Shown piece by piece: positions 10,837 to 19,068 of a stretch of DNA of 64,000 nucleotides. The notes under the pieces were generated by a model. That model did not search any database. It saw nothing but the letters and a program-made list of their open reading frames with translations, and was not told the DNA's origin. Every line of letters starts with the position of its first letter. Within the stretch, counting starts at the first letter, position 1. Both the position numbers and the translations under genes were made by a program. Where the stretch lies: positions 5,029,982 through 5,093,981 of the forward strand of contig NC_090612.1 in the NCBI RefSeq assembly GCF_004359215.1, given 5' to 3'. This DNA is from Bremia lactucae. Taxonomy: Eukaryota > Oomycota > Peronosporomycetes > Peronosporales > Peronosporaceae.

Positions 10837-10929
10837 CACTAAATCGCATCGCGAGAAACTCGCTTACTTGTTTCCGCCCTGTGACCGTTCGAAAACAAGT
10901 AAGCGAGTTTCTCGCGATGCGATTTAGTG
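10837..10929. repeat. Perfect 37-bp inverted repeat inside the integrase region
   Basis: Left arm 10837-10873 and right arm 10893-10929 are exact reverse complements over 37 bp, separated by 19 bp. The right arm fits the ordinary integrase reading (KQVSEFLAMRF); the left arm looks like an added inverted copy. Perfect matching inside a decayed element points to a recent event. Confidence 0.85.
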
Positions 10930-11046
10930 AAGTGTGTCTTAAGACATGTAAGAGATACGATGGCTAATAGCAGAGACAAACAAATAGAAGAAGCAAATGC
11001 CAAAGGCAGAAGCTGTAATAATTCCAATATGGCTTGAGACCGAGTT

Positions 11047-11690
11047 TTGCTAAACGCTAAAACCTTACCTACCAACTTGGTTTCCGCGGTCTTCAAGACC
11101 AAATTGCGCCCGCACTTTATTAAACCATTTACGGTCGTGGCCAAGAAGAGCCTGGCTTATACGCTAAACCTTCCTAGCAAGCTGCGTACACACCCAGTGT
11201 TTTACGTTGGCTTGCTTAAGCCATATCGGGACCCTTCCCACAAGGACTTAGAGGCGCTTGCGCCGAGACAATCGGTCGGGCCACAGATTGCGGCAACCTC
11301 ACCAGGATATCCAACTGGCCCTCTAAACGAGGCTGCTGACGCTCCAGCGTTGAAAGACGGTCCTAAACCGGCTCTAAAGAGCTCTCGACCCGAGCAAGGA
11401 CCTCACGAAGAAGTTGCACCTCGTGCCGTAGAGCATTAAATGCTTCCGCCAAAATTTTGGCCCCCTCCCGCGCTGCTTGATGCGTGTGGAACCTTCAGTT
11501 TCATGTGGAGAAGCCTTTAAAGCGACGTCGTCGTGAGGGTCAATACCAGTATCTGGTGAAGTGGCTACGGTACCTCTCTTCTGAAAACTCTTGGGAGTTC
11601 GAGGTACCTCTTCGGCAAGATTGCCCGTACGCCGTTGACGTTTTTGAGCGCCAAGCGCAGGGTCAATTCGCGACAAATGACGCTTCCCAC
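11047..11690 (+). pseudogene. Integrase C-terminus and chromodomain of element 1
   Basis: The first stretch (11047-11439) is the integrase GPY/F-like module with the typical strand YTLNLPS and the motif THPVFYVGLLKPY, followed by a Pro/Ala-rich linker. The second (11484-11696), in another frame, reads as a chromodomain: FHVEKPLKRRRREGQYQYL, then KWLRY and a Trp-Glu pair. Chromodomains target chromovirus insertion to modified chromatin. A stop after the linker and a frameshift separate the two parts. Confidence 0.7.
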
Positions 11691-11929
11691 CACTAAACAT
11701 GAAATTGAGTGAATCTTTAGCCTCAGTGCGGCTTCGATCCATGGTTGTACGGTCAACCGAAGCACAGAAATATAGGCTAGGCCTTTCATCGTTTGTGGCA
11801 TAAATGCCGAACGTAACTGGCCTTTGCCAGAATCTTGGCGAAATCGAAGCGAAGCATTAGTAGACTCTGATATTCCAATTATTACGAAGTCGGCGGGCCC
11901 GGTGGACCCAGTTCTCAAATGAGACTTCG

Positions 11930-12460
11930 TTTTCACTCCTTGTTTCGTTTGGAAACAAAACGATCGGAATTTCCCTCATGGAGGTCACCGAAGCCCCACG
12001 GGCTCCGCGTCATTACCTTTGGCGTAAGGTATTGCTAATGAAGAGCGTCGCGGGCAGCGATCTCCTCCGGCGTCCTCGCCGGGTCACCAGAGATTTAGAT
12101 GGCCAAGCAATGACCCGCTATCTCTTTGAGACGCTTGTCCGCACTAAGCGGAGTGAATCTCTATTCACTATGAGCTTTAGCTTTCGCTATCTCGGCAGCT
12201 CGACGACGAGCTCTTTCGTCTATGAGGATTATCTGCTCTTGCTCTTCATCGAGCGGATTCGTAATGATGTTGGACTGAGGGTCCTGTGTCCTGCTCAAAG
12301 CAGTTAAGACATCAGAGGCACCACGTTCTGGGAACGGATTCGCGGCCCGCCGACGTTCATCCGGAGGAGAAGGCGTGAGCGAACGACGCTCTCTTAGCTT
12401 CTCCTCTGATTGAGAGTGACTTTCAAAGTCCAAGGCGCACGAAATGATACTGGCGGGCAT
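11930..12460 (-). pseudogene. Possible antisense accessory ORF of the LTR-D family
   Basis: On the strand opposite to pol, between the chromodomain and the 3' end of element 1, a frame starts at 12460 and stays open for 99 codons with an Arg/Glu/Ala-rich end (DERARRRAAEIAKAKA). Sequence with protein-like composition continues in shifted frames to about 11930. The position matches that of the antisense ORFs of the A/B-type elements, but I see no sequence similarity. It may be chance. Confidence 0.3.
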
Positions 12461-12793
12461 TACACCACATTATCAAGCCGAAGCGGAAATAAAAGTTAAT
12501 TCAGTGTACGTTAGACGAATCCGACTTACTCTAAACTAATTTGTATTTCTTAAACGCTCAAGCAATCAATTTCAAGGTCTTCTTCTCAATTGACGTTCAT
12601 TTTGTTGCCGATAGGAACCTTAAACGGCAAAGTTGCGCACAATTTACTGTTGTTAAGGATGCGCCTCTGCATGCCTGAGGTTTAGCAGTAAGCACTAATG
12701 GATCATCGACATAGCACGACAGCGACCCTCTACATGCGACAGCACAAAAGACGGTTCCGCGAAGAATCAATGGTCAACTTTAACATAGGCGGT

Positions 12794-12902
12794 GATCAAC
12801 TTCAAGATGGGCGAGGATCAACTTCAAGATGGGCGAGGATCGACTTTAAAATGGGTGAGGATCGACTTCAAGATGGGCGAGGATCGACTTCAAATGGGCG
12901 AG
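12794..12902. repeat. 22-bp minisatellite, five units
   Basis: Four units of 22 bp and one of 21 bp built on GATCRACTTCAAGATGGGCGAG. The unit length is not a multiple of three, so no constant peptide is encoded. It lies just before the left arm of the inversion. Confidence 0.85.
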
Positions 12903-12907
12903 GATCG

Positions 12908-13058
12908 ATGCTAGTGACTTGTTCGCGACTGCTGTAGTTCTGGAGTCAAGAGTAAGAAACGGCCTACCTCTATTGCTTTTTGATTAGCTTCGTAAAGAAA
13001 GATAGTTGCTTGTTTGCGGCTGCGGTTGAACTGGAATTAATAATAAGAAACATTCGTT
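12908..13058. repeat. Left arm of an inversion-associated inverted repeat
   Basis: About 145 bp that match, in reverse complement and with roughly one difference in eight by eye, the stretch at 13927-14067. Inside the arm, two related direct half-units of about 74 bp can be seen, each ending in AAGAAAC. The pair flanks a segment whose contents are reversed relative to the flanking element. Confidence 0.75.
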
Positions 13059-13268
13059 CTACAGCTTAGAATAGAAAAAAGATAAAGCTGTATTAATATA
13101 TTTAGTTTCCTACGTAACGATCTTCCATCTACTACTTGATTTTATTACATCAATAACTAACTAAGTATGGCGCCTCCTTGCGCACAGCACAATCGTTTCT
13201 TATAACGATTGGCGGGGTCGATTTAGACTTAAGTCAACCAATCAATAGAGCTTATGTCTCATTGCATC
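13059..13268 (-). repeat. LTR type A, middle piece, reversed
   Basis: Reverse complement of the type-A LTR segment that begins GATGCAAT and runs through the GATCGTTACGTAGGAAACTA signature, also present near 44505 and 56705. It ends beside the reversed 3' LTR D. Restoring the inversion makes it continuous with the LTR-A pieces at 5411-5551 and 14085-14244. Confidence 0.7.
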
Positions 13269-13752
13269 TGAAGCGGAGCTACCTCGCTCCTAAAGTCAGA
13301 AAAAGTCTTTAAGACTCAGAGAATCACTTAGTTCTATTGAACTAATGGGTTTAACAACTCAGGGAGTCGTACAAGCTTTTAAAGCTTAATGAATCCTAGT
13401 TCAAGGGATTCAGGATTTCGCGGAGCCAAGTGGCAACTAGTGCCCAAGAGGATATACCTTAGAAAGGCTTCTACCTCTTGCAGATCGATGCGCAAGCCTT
13501 AGAAAGGCACTTAACACTTTAAGATCAAAAGGAAACTGCACTTTATTCAATTATTCAAACTTAAAAACCTTACCCTAGCTAACTAAAAATAGATTTTGGC
13601 CGCCAGATTTATGTCTGGCGGCGACCATGTTTGTTACCAGTAATAAATGGGATTTAAGTAACCAACTATTTTAAAAATTAGATAAAGGGTATTTTACCCA
13701 TAAAGTAAATGTACCACAAGACGATTCGCAAACCGATGTGTGCCCATTACCC
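13269..13752 (-). repeat. 3' LTR type D of element 1, reversed
   Basis: Read on the minus strand this is a second copy of the LTR at 5552-6015. Its end, ...GCTTCA, is followed by GATGC, the target duplication. The start is altered to GGGTAAT in place of TGTAAT. It is inverted relative to the 5' LTR. Confidence 0.7.
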
Positions 13753-14067
13753 CCCTCATCAGACTGTTGTCATCGAGTGACAATATTCGCTTCATTTCCT
13801 CTTTGAGGTTGGAACCTAAACAGCTAACCGTTCGGTTGTGTTTTTCATTCCTTTGTCTCATGACAGTCAAGCGTGAGTCACAGACTCGTAGCACCTTCCT
13901 CGACGATGAGGGAATTAACAACTCAGAACGAATGTTTCTTATTATTAATTCCAGAACTACTGCAATCACAAACAAGTAACTATCTTTCTTAACGAAGCTA
14001 ATCAAAAAGGAAGTAGAGGTAGGCCGTTTCATACTCTTGACTCCGACTACTGCAGTCGCGAACAAGT
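13753..14067 (-). pseudogene. 3' internal end of element 1, reversed, with right inverted-repeat arm
   Basis: A minus-strand frame stays open from 14065 to 13694, running into the reversed LTR D. It has no family I can name. The 13927-14067 part is the right arm of the inverted repeat described at 12908-13058. By position it is the last internal sequence before the 3' LTR of element 1. Confidence 0.4.
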
Positions 14068-14084
14068 CACTACCATCCTCAATA

Positions 14085-14244
14085 CCACTTTTTCATTAAC
14101 GACCCAGGCTAGATTTTAAGAAGCTAAATACCATAAGCTTCGTAGAAACCTTCTCTGTGCCTATGTGTACGTGAAGTTTCGAAGCACCTCACCTTCACTT
14201 TAATTAGTGTAAGTTTTATTAGTATTTACAAGTGCCCTGTTACA
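14085..14244 (+). repeat. LTR type A, right end, and adjacent primer-binding region
   Basis: Contains AAGAAGCTAAATACC and AGCTTCGTAGAAACC, as in the A copy near 44560, and ends GCCCTGTTACA. It is followed directly by CCGGGTAGCACTTC, equivalent to the region that follows the LTR-B at 39959 (CCTGGTAGCACTTT). This is the 3' end of the split 5' LTR of the next element. Confidence 0.65.
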
Positions 14245-14388
14245 CCGGGTAGCACTTCATAGTCCGTTCAACAACCTACGCACGTTCCATCAAACGTCGA
14301 CATGTTGGACGAAGAAGGAGCGAGCTTTCCAGCACCTCAAGAAGGCAATCACGCAACGCGTGAAGGGTTTACTCATTTGAGTGAGATT

Positions 14389-14701
14389 GAATGGAAGGCG
14401 ACCGAACGAGTGATTTCGTCGTAGGCGGGCCAGCTGTTAGCGTCGATCTGTACACTCTGGGAAGAGATGAACTACATACAGAATGGAAGGGGAATGAACG
14501 AATGAGTTCGTCGTAGGTGGGCCAGCCGTTAGCGCCGTTCTGTACACTCTGTAAAGAGATGAATAGCACGCGGCCGAGTTAATACAGAATTGAAGGCGAT
14601 CGAAAAAATGAGTTCGTCGTAGGTGGGCCAGCCATTAGCGCTGTTCTGTACACTCCGGGAAGAGACGAAAAGCATGCGGCCATGGCCGAGTTGATACAGC
14701 A
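14389..14701 (+). repeat. Imperfect tandem triplication in the gag leader
   Basis: Three consecutive units begin at 14389, 14481 and 14587, each starting GAATKGAAGG and containing GGGCCAGC and TCTGTACACTC. They are 92, about 106 and about 115 bp long. The related gag at 21662-22177 has one such segment. The triplication introduces stops and shifts. Confidence 0.75.
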
Positions 14702-14839
14702 TTAATCGGATGCGGCCCGAGAGAAAGTAGCCTTGCTTCACCAGCAAGGCTCTCAACACGCGGAGGTGTTGAGAGAACAAGGTGCTATATAATTGGAACT
14801 GTTGAGACAGCAAGCCTGCAAATGCCTGCCAATGGGCCG

Positions 14840-15320
14840 ACGCTTCCGCTTCGACCGAAAGCTTAAAGATCGAAATCTCTTAGCTTAACGCAGTTGAAGG
14901 CGACTCCCTTTTATGATGGTTCGTCGAACTTGACGACGCCATAGAAGCTCGCCGTATCAGTGATGATGCGACGAAAGTGAAACTTGGTATATCCAACTTA
15001 GCCGAACCAACCAAATCTTGGGCCTAGAGTTTAAACCTTCAGAACTCATTAGTCTTTGGGTCGGATGTGGTCTTTAAGACCCGGCTCAGACAAACATTTG
15101 AGCCGCCACGTGCCTAATCCAGGGCTCGAGCCTGTAAAAGGCTTTCGTCCACTCGGGTACACATCGTCCACCGAGACGACAACAAAACGGAGGTCCAGAA
15201 CCCCTGAATCTATCATATGTAGAGAGCGAGAAACCTCGCTCTTCAAGTAAAAAGGGTTTCAAAAATGTAATTGTTGTCAAAAGTTGGGCCACTAAGCCTA
15301 TGAGTGTATTGCTTCACGGC
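14840..15320 (+). pseudogene. Gag C-terminal part of element 2 with decayed zinc knuckle
   Basis: Contains FVELDDAIEARRISDDA and a motif with a Trp-Ala pair, homologous to the gag frames at 40351-40554 and 21662-22177. Near 15270 a CCHC knuckle can be read (C-x2-C, QKLGH, then AYEC) with an in-frame stop after the His. Several stops and frameshifts are present. It is followed by a short spacer and then a jump to RT sequence, so the protease region is deleted. Confidence 0.6.
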
Positions 15321-15540
15321 CTGTGCCTAATAACAATGAGCGAAAATACCAGCTTTTTGCTAGGAACAGCAGAGGACGCGAATCCAACGCTATTGCGAAA
15401 TCGCAACGGCGAGGCGGATCGTAAAAAAACTGACGGGGTCAGAAGGTTCGGAGCGCCCTTCTGATCCAGTAAAGTCAAAAGAATTTGCAGGATTTTTGAC
15501 GAAAGTTGCTGCTCATACCCAAACGCACAAGTTTAATGCA

Positions 15541-15840
15541 AATCTCAAGAAGTGTAAATCGCTGCAAGCAAAAAATAACTTCTTGTGTGCATCGTAAGTA
15601 AACACGGTGTACGCCCTGATCCGGAAAATTTCAAGGCGATCACCGATTGGGCTGTGTCAGTCGATGTAAAAATACTTAGAAAATTCGTCGACTTAGCGGC
15701 GTACCTGCACAAGTACTCACGCAATTATGCCGAAATGACAGTACATATTTCTTTTTTGTTAAAGAAAGATGTAAAGTGGTCATGAAACGCTGATTGTCAG
15801 CGTTCCTTCGAAGGTATTAAGTAAAGCTTGATGAAATGCC
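15541..15840 (+). pseudogene. RT thumb/connection remnant of element 2
   Basis: Starts within the segment that follows the RT catalytic loop (FNANLKKCK) and continues through KHGVRPDPENFKAITDW to YLHKYSRNYAEMT. It is homologous to 52281-52493 and 41749-41982. The catalytic fingers and palm are absent. It is interrupted at 15841 by an AT-rich insertion. Confidence 0.7.
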
Positions 15841-16180
15841 AAAAATAAGAAACAGCCTCCCTCCGTTTTATTTAGAAAGCGTTTACGAGTAAGGTGGCGA
15901 CTTATTTGAGACTTCTGAAGTTAGAATATAAAGTAGCCATCTCAGTTGTTAATTGTACTATCAGTTGATGCTGGACTTAAATGCTTTAATTTAGGATCAA
16001 TTGCTTCATGTTTTATTTTATACGGTTCTTCTATAATTTATGCCATCACAGGTTCGTTAAATTTTAACAATATTTTTTAATATTATCAAATATGTTTTTT
16101 TAGAAGATATAAATCTTTTTAATAAGTTAATCTTTGATGATAATATAAAAAAGAAGTAAAAATTTAACGAACATAATCAC
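15841..16180. mobile_element. 340-bp AT-rich insertion in the RNase H region
   Basis: The homologous element at 52605-52612 runs straight from GAAATCGCC to AATCCTGG, whereas here the same two flanks are separated by about 340 AT-rich bases. The insert has a 14-bp perfect inverted repeat near its right side (16052-16065 with 16059-16072 of the last 120 bases, spaced about 90 bp). No ORF is present. It may be a small non-autonomous DNA element, but target duplications are not clear. Confidence 0.6.
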
Positions 16181-16530
16181 CAATCCTGGCGATTGCGGAC
16201 CAAGATCGACTTTTTCATGTGGTCTGTGACGCCGGCTGTTATGCAATCGGCTGTGCGTTGATGCATTACGACACAGACGGCGCAGAGCGCGTCGTCTGTT
16301 ATCAATCGCATCAGCTTCAACCAGCGAAACGCATCATTTCCAGTGCAAGACAAGAACACCTTGCCAAGAAACACGCACTGGCTAAGTTTAAGGTCTATCT
16401 CTGGGAGATAGACCGTTCGTTGTATAAACGGACCATGCGTTTTTAAGCACGGCCGTGAACAGTTCACACCTCTCGCAAAGGATGGAGAGATGGTTGTCTT
16501 TTTTCGCAAAGTATATCTTCTCTGTGGTTT
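16181..16530 (+). pseudogene. RNase H remnant of element 2
   Basis: Open for 75 codons from 16219 with CDAGCYAIGCALMHYDTDG (first catalytic Asp present) and a helix EHLAKKHALAKFKVYLW. The downstream end shows a stop and frameshift. It resumes immediately after the AT-rich insertion. Confidence 0.65.
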
Positions 16531-16639
16531 ATAAACCATGATGAGTTATTGTAATCGCTGATGGCTTAATTTTGAGCCGGCTGCGCAAATCAATAGTAAT
16601 GATATACGTGACTTTGACGACGATGTTGAAAGCATCGAA

Positions 16640-17100
16640 AACAATATTATTAATCAGAACGATAATACTCTCAATACTGAAGAGACTGATATCGCCGCAG
16701 TGCGAGCCGGTCGCACTAAAAACCAAAAGAACGAGTCAGCAGGTGATACCCTGTTGGTTAGAGAAGCAGGGAGCCGTTTCGTACAGATTTCCATCGCTAA
16801 TACGGCGGGCCGACAGAAACGCAACTCCGACAAAATATGGCAAACATACTTTTATTTGATGTTAATGACCTATCCTACTATCTACGGTAAACTAACCAAA
16901 ATACGTAGGGACGAATTTGGGCAGTAACAAATTACTGCCCAGGTATATCGGACCGTTTCGTGTACTACATCGCCAAGGCAATGCGTACGCGATCGAGCTG
17001 CCTCGTAGCATGCGTACGCATCCTACGCTTTATGTTGGGTGTCTCCACCCGTGCCATCAGTACTAGGCTTCTTCGATTCTGGATTACACCGGAACGGTCT
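16640..17100 (+). pseudogene. Integrase C-terminal region of element 2
   Basis: Homologous to 54060-54685. The catalytic core is missing. Frames include an Asn-rich segment with multiple Asp, then ESAGDTLLVREAGSRFVQ and, in another frame near 16940, the GPY/F-like module (YIGPFRVLHRQGNAYAIEL, then THPTLYVGCLHPC). Stops and shifts are present. Confidence 0.6.
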
Positions 17101-17439
17101 ATGGCATCCGCCAAAGTTTGATAATATCAAGCCAAAGCCTGATCATTTCGAGCGAAAGATTTATGGTTGAGGAACAGAGTCTTATTATTAGAACCGGACG
17201 ATTCACTCATTACTCCAAGGAATAAATTTTCTGACGAGCTGTCACCAGCTCGATATGAAGGGACTGACGTGGCCTTTCGTTCGCCAGTTGATCAGTCGCA
17301 ACCTGCGCACAATTTCTCAACTGGTCCCGAAGAACATTATCAACTGTTACCGCAATCTCGCGGCGATAGGATCGCTCGTGACCAAATATCCTTCCACAAA
17401 TAGTGAAGGGTGTGATCCAAATCAAGATGTTGATTCGGG

Positions 17440-17640
17440 TTCGTCAAACAAGGCGGACCTGATTTTTTCTTCCCCTCCGCATCCATTAACGGATTCGAGT
17501 GGTGAGAAGCGTTTTCTTGTTGAAAGCTTATCGAAATACCGTGAGGTAGAGGAAGTTTGGACGAGTTATCTCGTTCGTTGTCGAGTGTATCACGCGATGG
17601 TTGGGAACCTCGTTCCCGACTGATGTTTGACGTTCCAGGT
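17440..17640 (+). pseudogene. Chromodomain of element 2
   Basis: The plus frame ending at 17623 reads GEKRFLVESLSKYREVE followed by SYLVR, a chromodomain with a damaged aromatic cage (the usual Trp-Arg-Gly-Tyr is Cys-Arg-Val-Tyr). Downstream, sequence equivalent to the DVPGLV...NDETHP region follows. The domain is in the same orientation as pol. It is the reference arrangement against which the 54.9-56.1 kb copy is inverted. Confidence 0.7.
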
Positions 17641-18252
17641 CTCGTCTTGCAGAACGATGAGACCCATCCTCCTTGACAGAAGGTCCATCGGAGAACAAGC
17701 GCTTCCCGCGCTCGTAAAAGGATTGAAAGTTATAAATCCCTTTGCTCGTCTCACAAGAAATGAGCGTCCTCCAATGAGGGTCTTCAAGAGAGTATGCCTC
17801 CTTAGGGGTATAACCTGCACCCTTAGAAACAGCATGGGCATGAGTCCCCCACGAGAGGCAAGGACCCCCTGCCTCTCTAAAAATTGATGACACTTGTATC
17901 GTGCACCAACTACGGTTCGTTTCTTAAACTGTTAACGGAAGGCATTTAACTTGTCAAGCCACACCTCACGGCCAATGTTTTGTACATTCTGTACAAAGGC
18001 TGTCCAAGCTTGGAACAAAGGTTTGACATCCTTTGCCCTTTCATAGAGAACCAACGATGCCGGAAAAAGGCATAATGAAGAATTTCGTCCATCCTCACCA
18101 GGCTTGTGAAGCCTGGATGAGTCAAATAGCGGAATATGATATCGATCGTTGGTCATACCAGACCAACAAATTAAATTATTCTTAGAGGGCAACCAAGGCC
18201 TCTTTTCAGGAGCGAACTGCAACGTATTGCGGCCCCTCTCCTGCTGGCTCAT
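17640..18252 (-). pseudogene. Antisense accessory ORF 2 (aORF2) of element 2
   Basis: Runs opposite to pol, starting MSQQERGRNTL at 18252. Conserved landmarks are PLFDSSRLHKPGED, a Gln-Ala-Trp segment with FVQNVQNIG, VWLDKLNAFR, then KRTVVGARYK after a stop. Its C-terminal part overlaps, on the other strand, sequence just after the chromodomain. A plus-strand copy lies at 55345-55967, and more distant ones at 44661-45092, 19300-20269 and 59086-59600. Comparing about 51 codons with the 55-kb copy by hand gave 6, 7 and 19 differences at antisense codon positions 1, 2 and 3, the pattern of a protein under selection. Function unknown; I recognise no domain. A stop near 17932 and shifts break this copy. 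Confidence 0.6.
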
Positions 18253-18306
18253 GTTAAATTTAACGTTAACTTGGCCCTTGGAGCGATCATTCGAATTATT
18301 CCTTTT

Positions 18307-18807
18307 TTAGAAATGCAAACTTGCATCACCAGCAGCACTCTTCCCTTCGCGACCACTAAGTTCCTGGTGACGCATACTAACGTCACCGGAGTGATCATCG
18401 CCCACGGAGTCATCATCAGATGACCCCCTACTGGAGAGTTCCGACGAGTCGAAAAACCTCGTCATCACCTCTCTGCTTGTCACTTTAGAACCCAGAGGTT
18501 TAACGGACTCGGCCCCGGGTGATCCGGCGGCCTTTACAGTAGCCACTGAGTCGGGCGATGCTGGTGACTTGGACCAGTCATCTACAATTAGTGATGCAGG
18601 TGACTTGTCACCGTCACCTGCAATATCATCAACAGATGACATATTCTTGTCACCTCTAATTGGAGTAGGAGGCGACGTATCCCCAACATTAGACGCGTTA
18701 ACGTAAACTGAAACATTTGCATTACCAACAGCTGCACTAATCCGTGCAGCTGCCAGTTTTGCGACCTCACTGGCAACGCGGACAGACTTGTTGATAGGCG
18801 TGCGCAT
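18307..18807 (-). CDS. Antisense accessory ORF 1 (aORF1) of element 2
   Basis: An open 166-residue minus-strand frame whose start lies about 155 bp inside the 3' LTR boundary. The N-terminus is Ala/Val-rich (VASEVAKLAAARISAAV), the middle is Ser/Pro/Asp-rich and probably disordered, and the end is GKSAAGDASLHF. The 55-kb copy has its stop at the equivalent place (ASLH plus one residue) and the next ORF also starts at an equivalent Met about 50 bp on, so two separate antisense ORFs, or two exons, are supported. N-terminal relatives with the start MVNKSMRCADNAAP lie at 45092 and near 20230. Function unknown. Confidence 0.55.
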   Translation of the reverse strand: MRTPINKSVRVASEVAKLAAARISAAVGNANVSVYVNASNVGDTSPPTPIRGDKNMSSVDDIAGDGDKSPASLIVDDWSKSPASPDSVATVKAAGSPGAESVKPLGSKVTSREVMTRFFDSSELSSRGSSDDDSVGDDHSGDVSMRHQELSGREGKSAAGDASLHF

Positions 18808-18962
18808 TAAATTGACTTCTGCTCAAAAACCAATTATGCGATAAATTGGAATATTTAATTAAAAGTAATAATGCAAAATTACAGGGAAAGACATAATAGT
18901 ATTTCCCTTCTTTCCTGTAACCCTACATCAGTCCCTATAGTGAGTGTTGGTCAAGGAGGGGG

Positions 18963-19068
18963 TGTAGCGGGGTGTCCCGTTACATAAGTATCAAATCCTA
19001 TAAGATAATTAATAACTAAATTTCTAATGAGAGAAAAAAATAAAGAAGTGCAATATTATTATATTCAC
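18963..19068 (+). repeat. Truncated 3' LTR type A of element 2
   Basis: Begins TGTAGCGGGGTGTCCCGTTA, the type-A start with a palindromic CGGGGTGTCCCG, and stops after about 105 bp where unrelated element sequence begins. Confidence 0.6.

Larger units (their letters stand above)
5552..13752 (+). mobile_element. Degenerate Ty3/Gypsy chromovirus, LTR type D (element 1)
   Basis: A plus-strand element with domain order gag, protease, RT, RNase H, integrase, GPY/F module and chromodomain, which identifies a chromovirus. It is inserted into LTR A: the left flank is GGTGC, and the right flank, read on the minus strand at 13264-13268, is GATGC, matching the type-A consensus at this site. Its 3' LTR and the adjoining LTR-A piece now lie reversed because of an inversion between about 12908 and 14067. 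Many stops and frameshifts show it is dead. Confidence 0.75.
14245..19068 (+). mobile_element. Degenerate A-type chromovirus with antisense accessory genes (element 2)
   Basis: Internal region in plus orientation: gag, a remnant of RT, RNase H, integrase tail, chromodomain, then two ORFs on the opposite strand, then the start of a 3' LTR A at 18963. The protease, most of RT and the integrase core have been lost by deletion. It gives the clearest view of the antisense gene pair of this family. Confidence 0.7.

Noticed and set aside
12698..12937. Plus-strand 79-codon frame with repeated peptide
   Set aside because: Produced by the 22-bp minisatellite, whose unit is not a multiple of three, so no constant repeat peptide is encoded.
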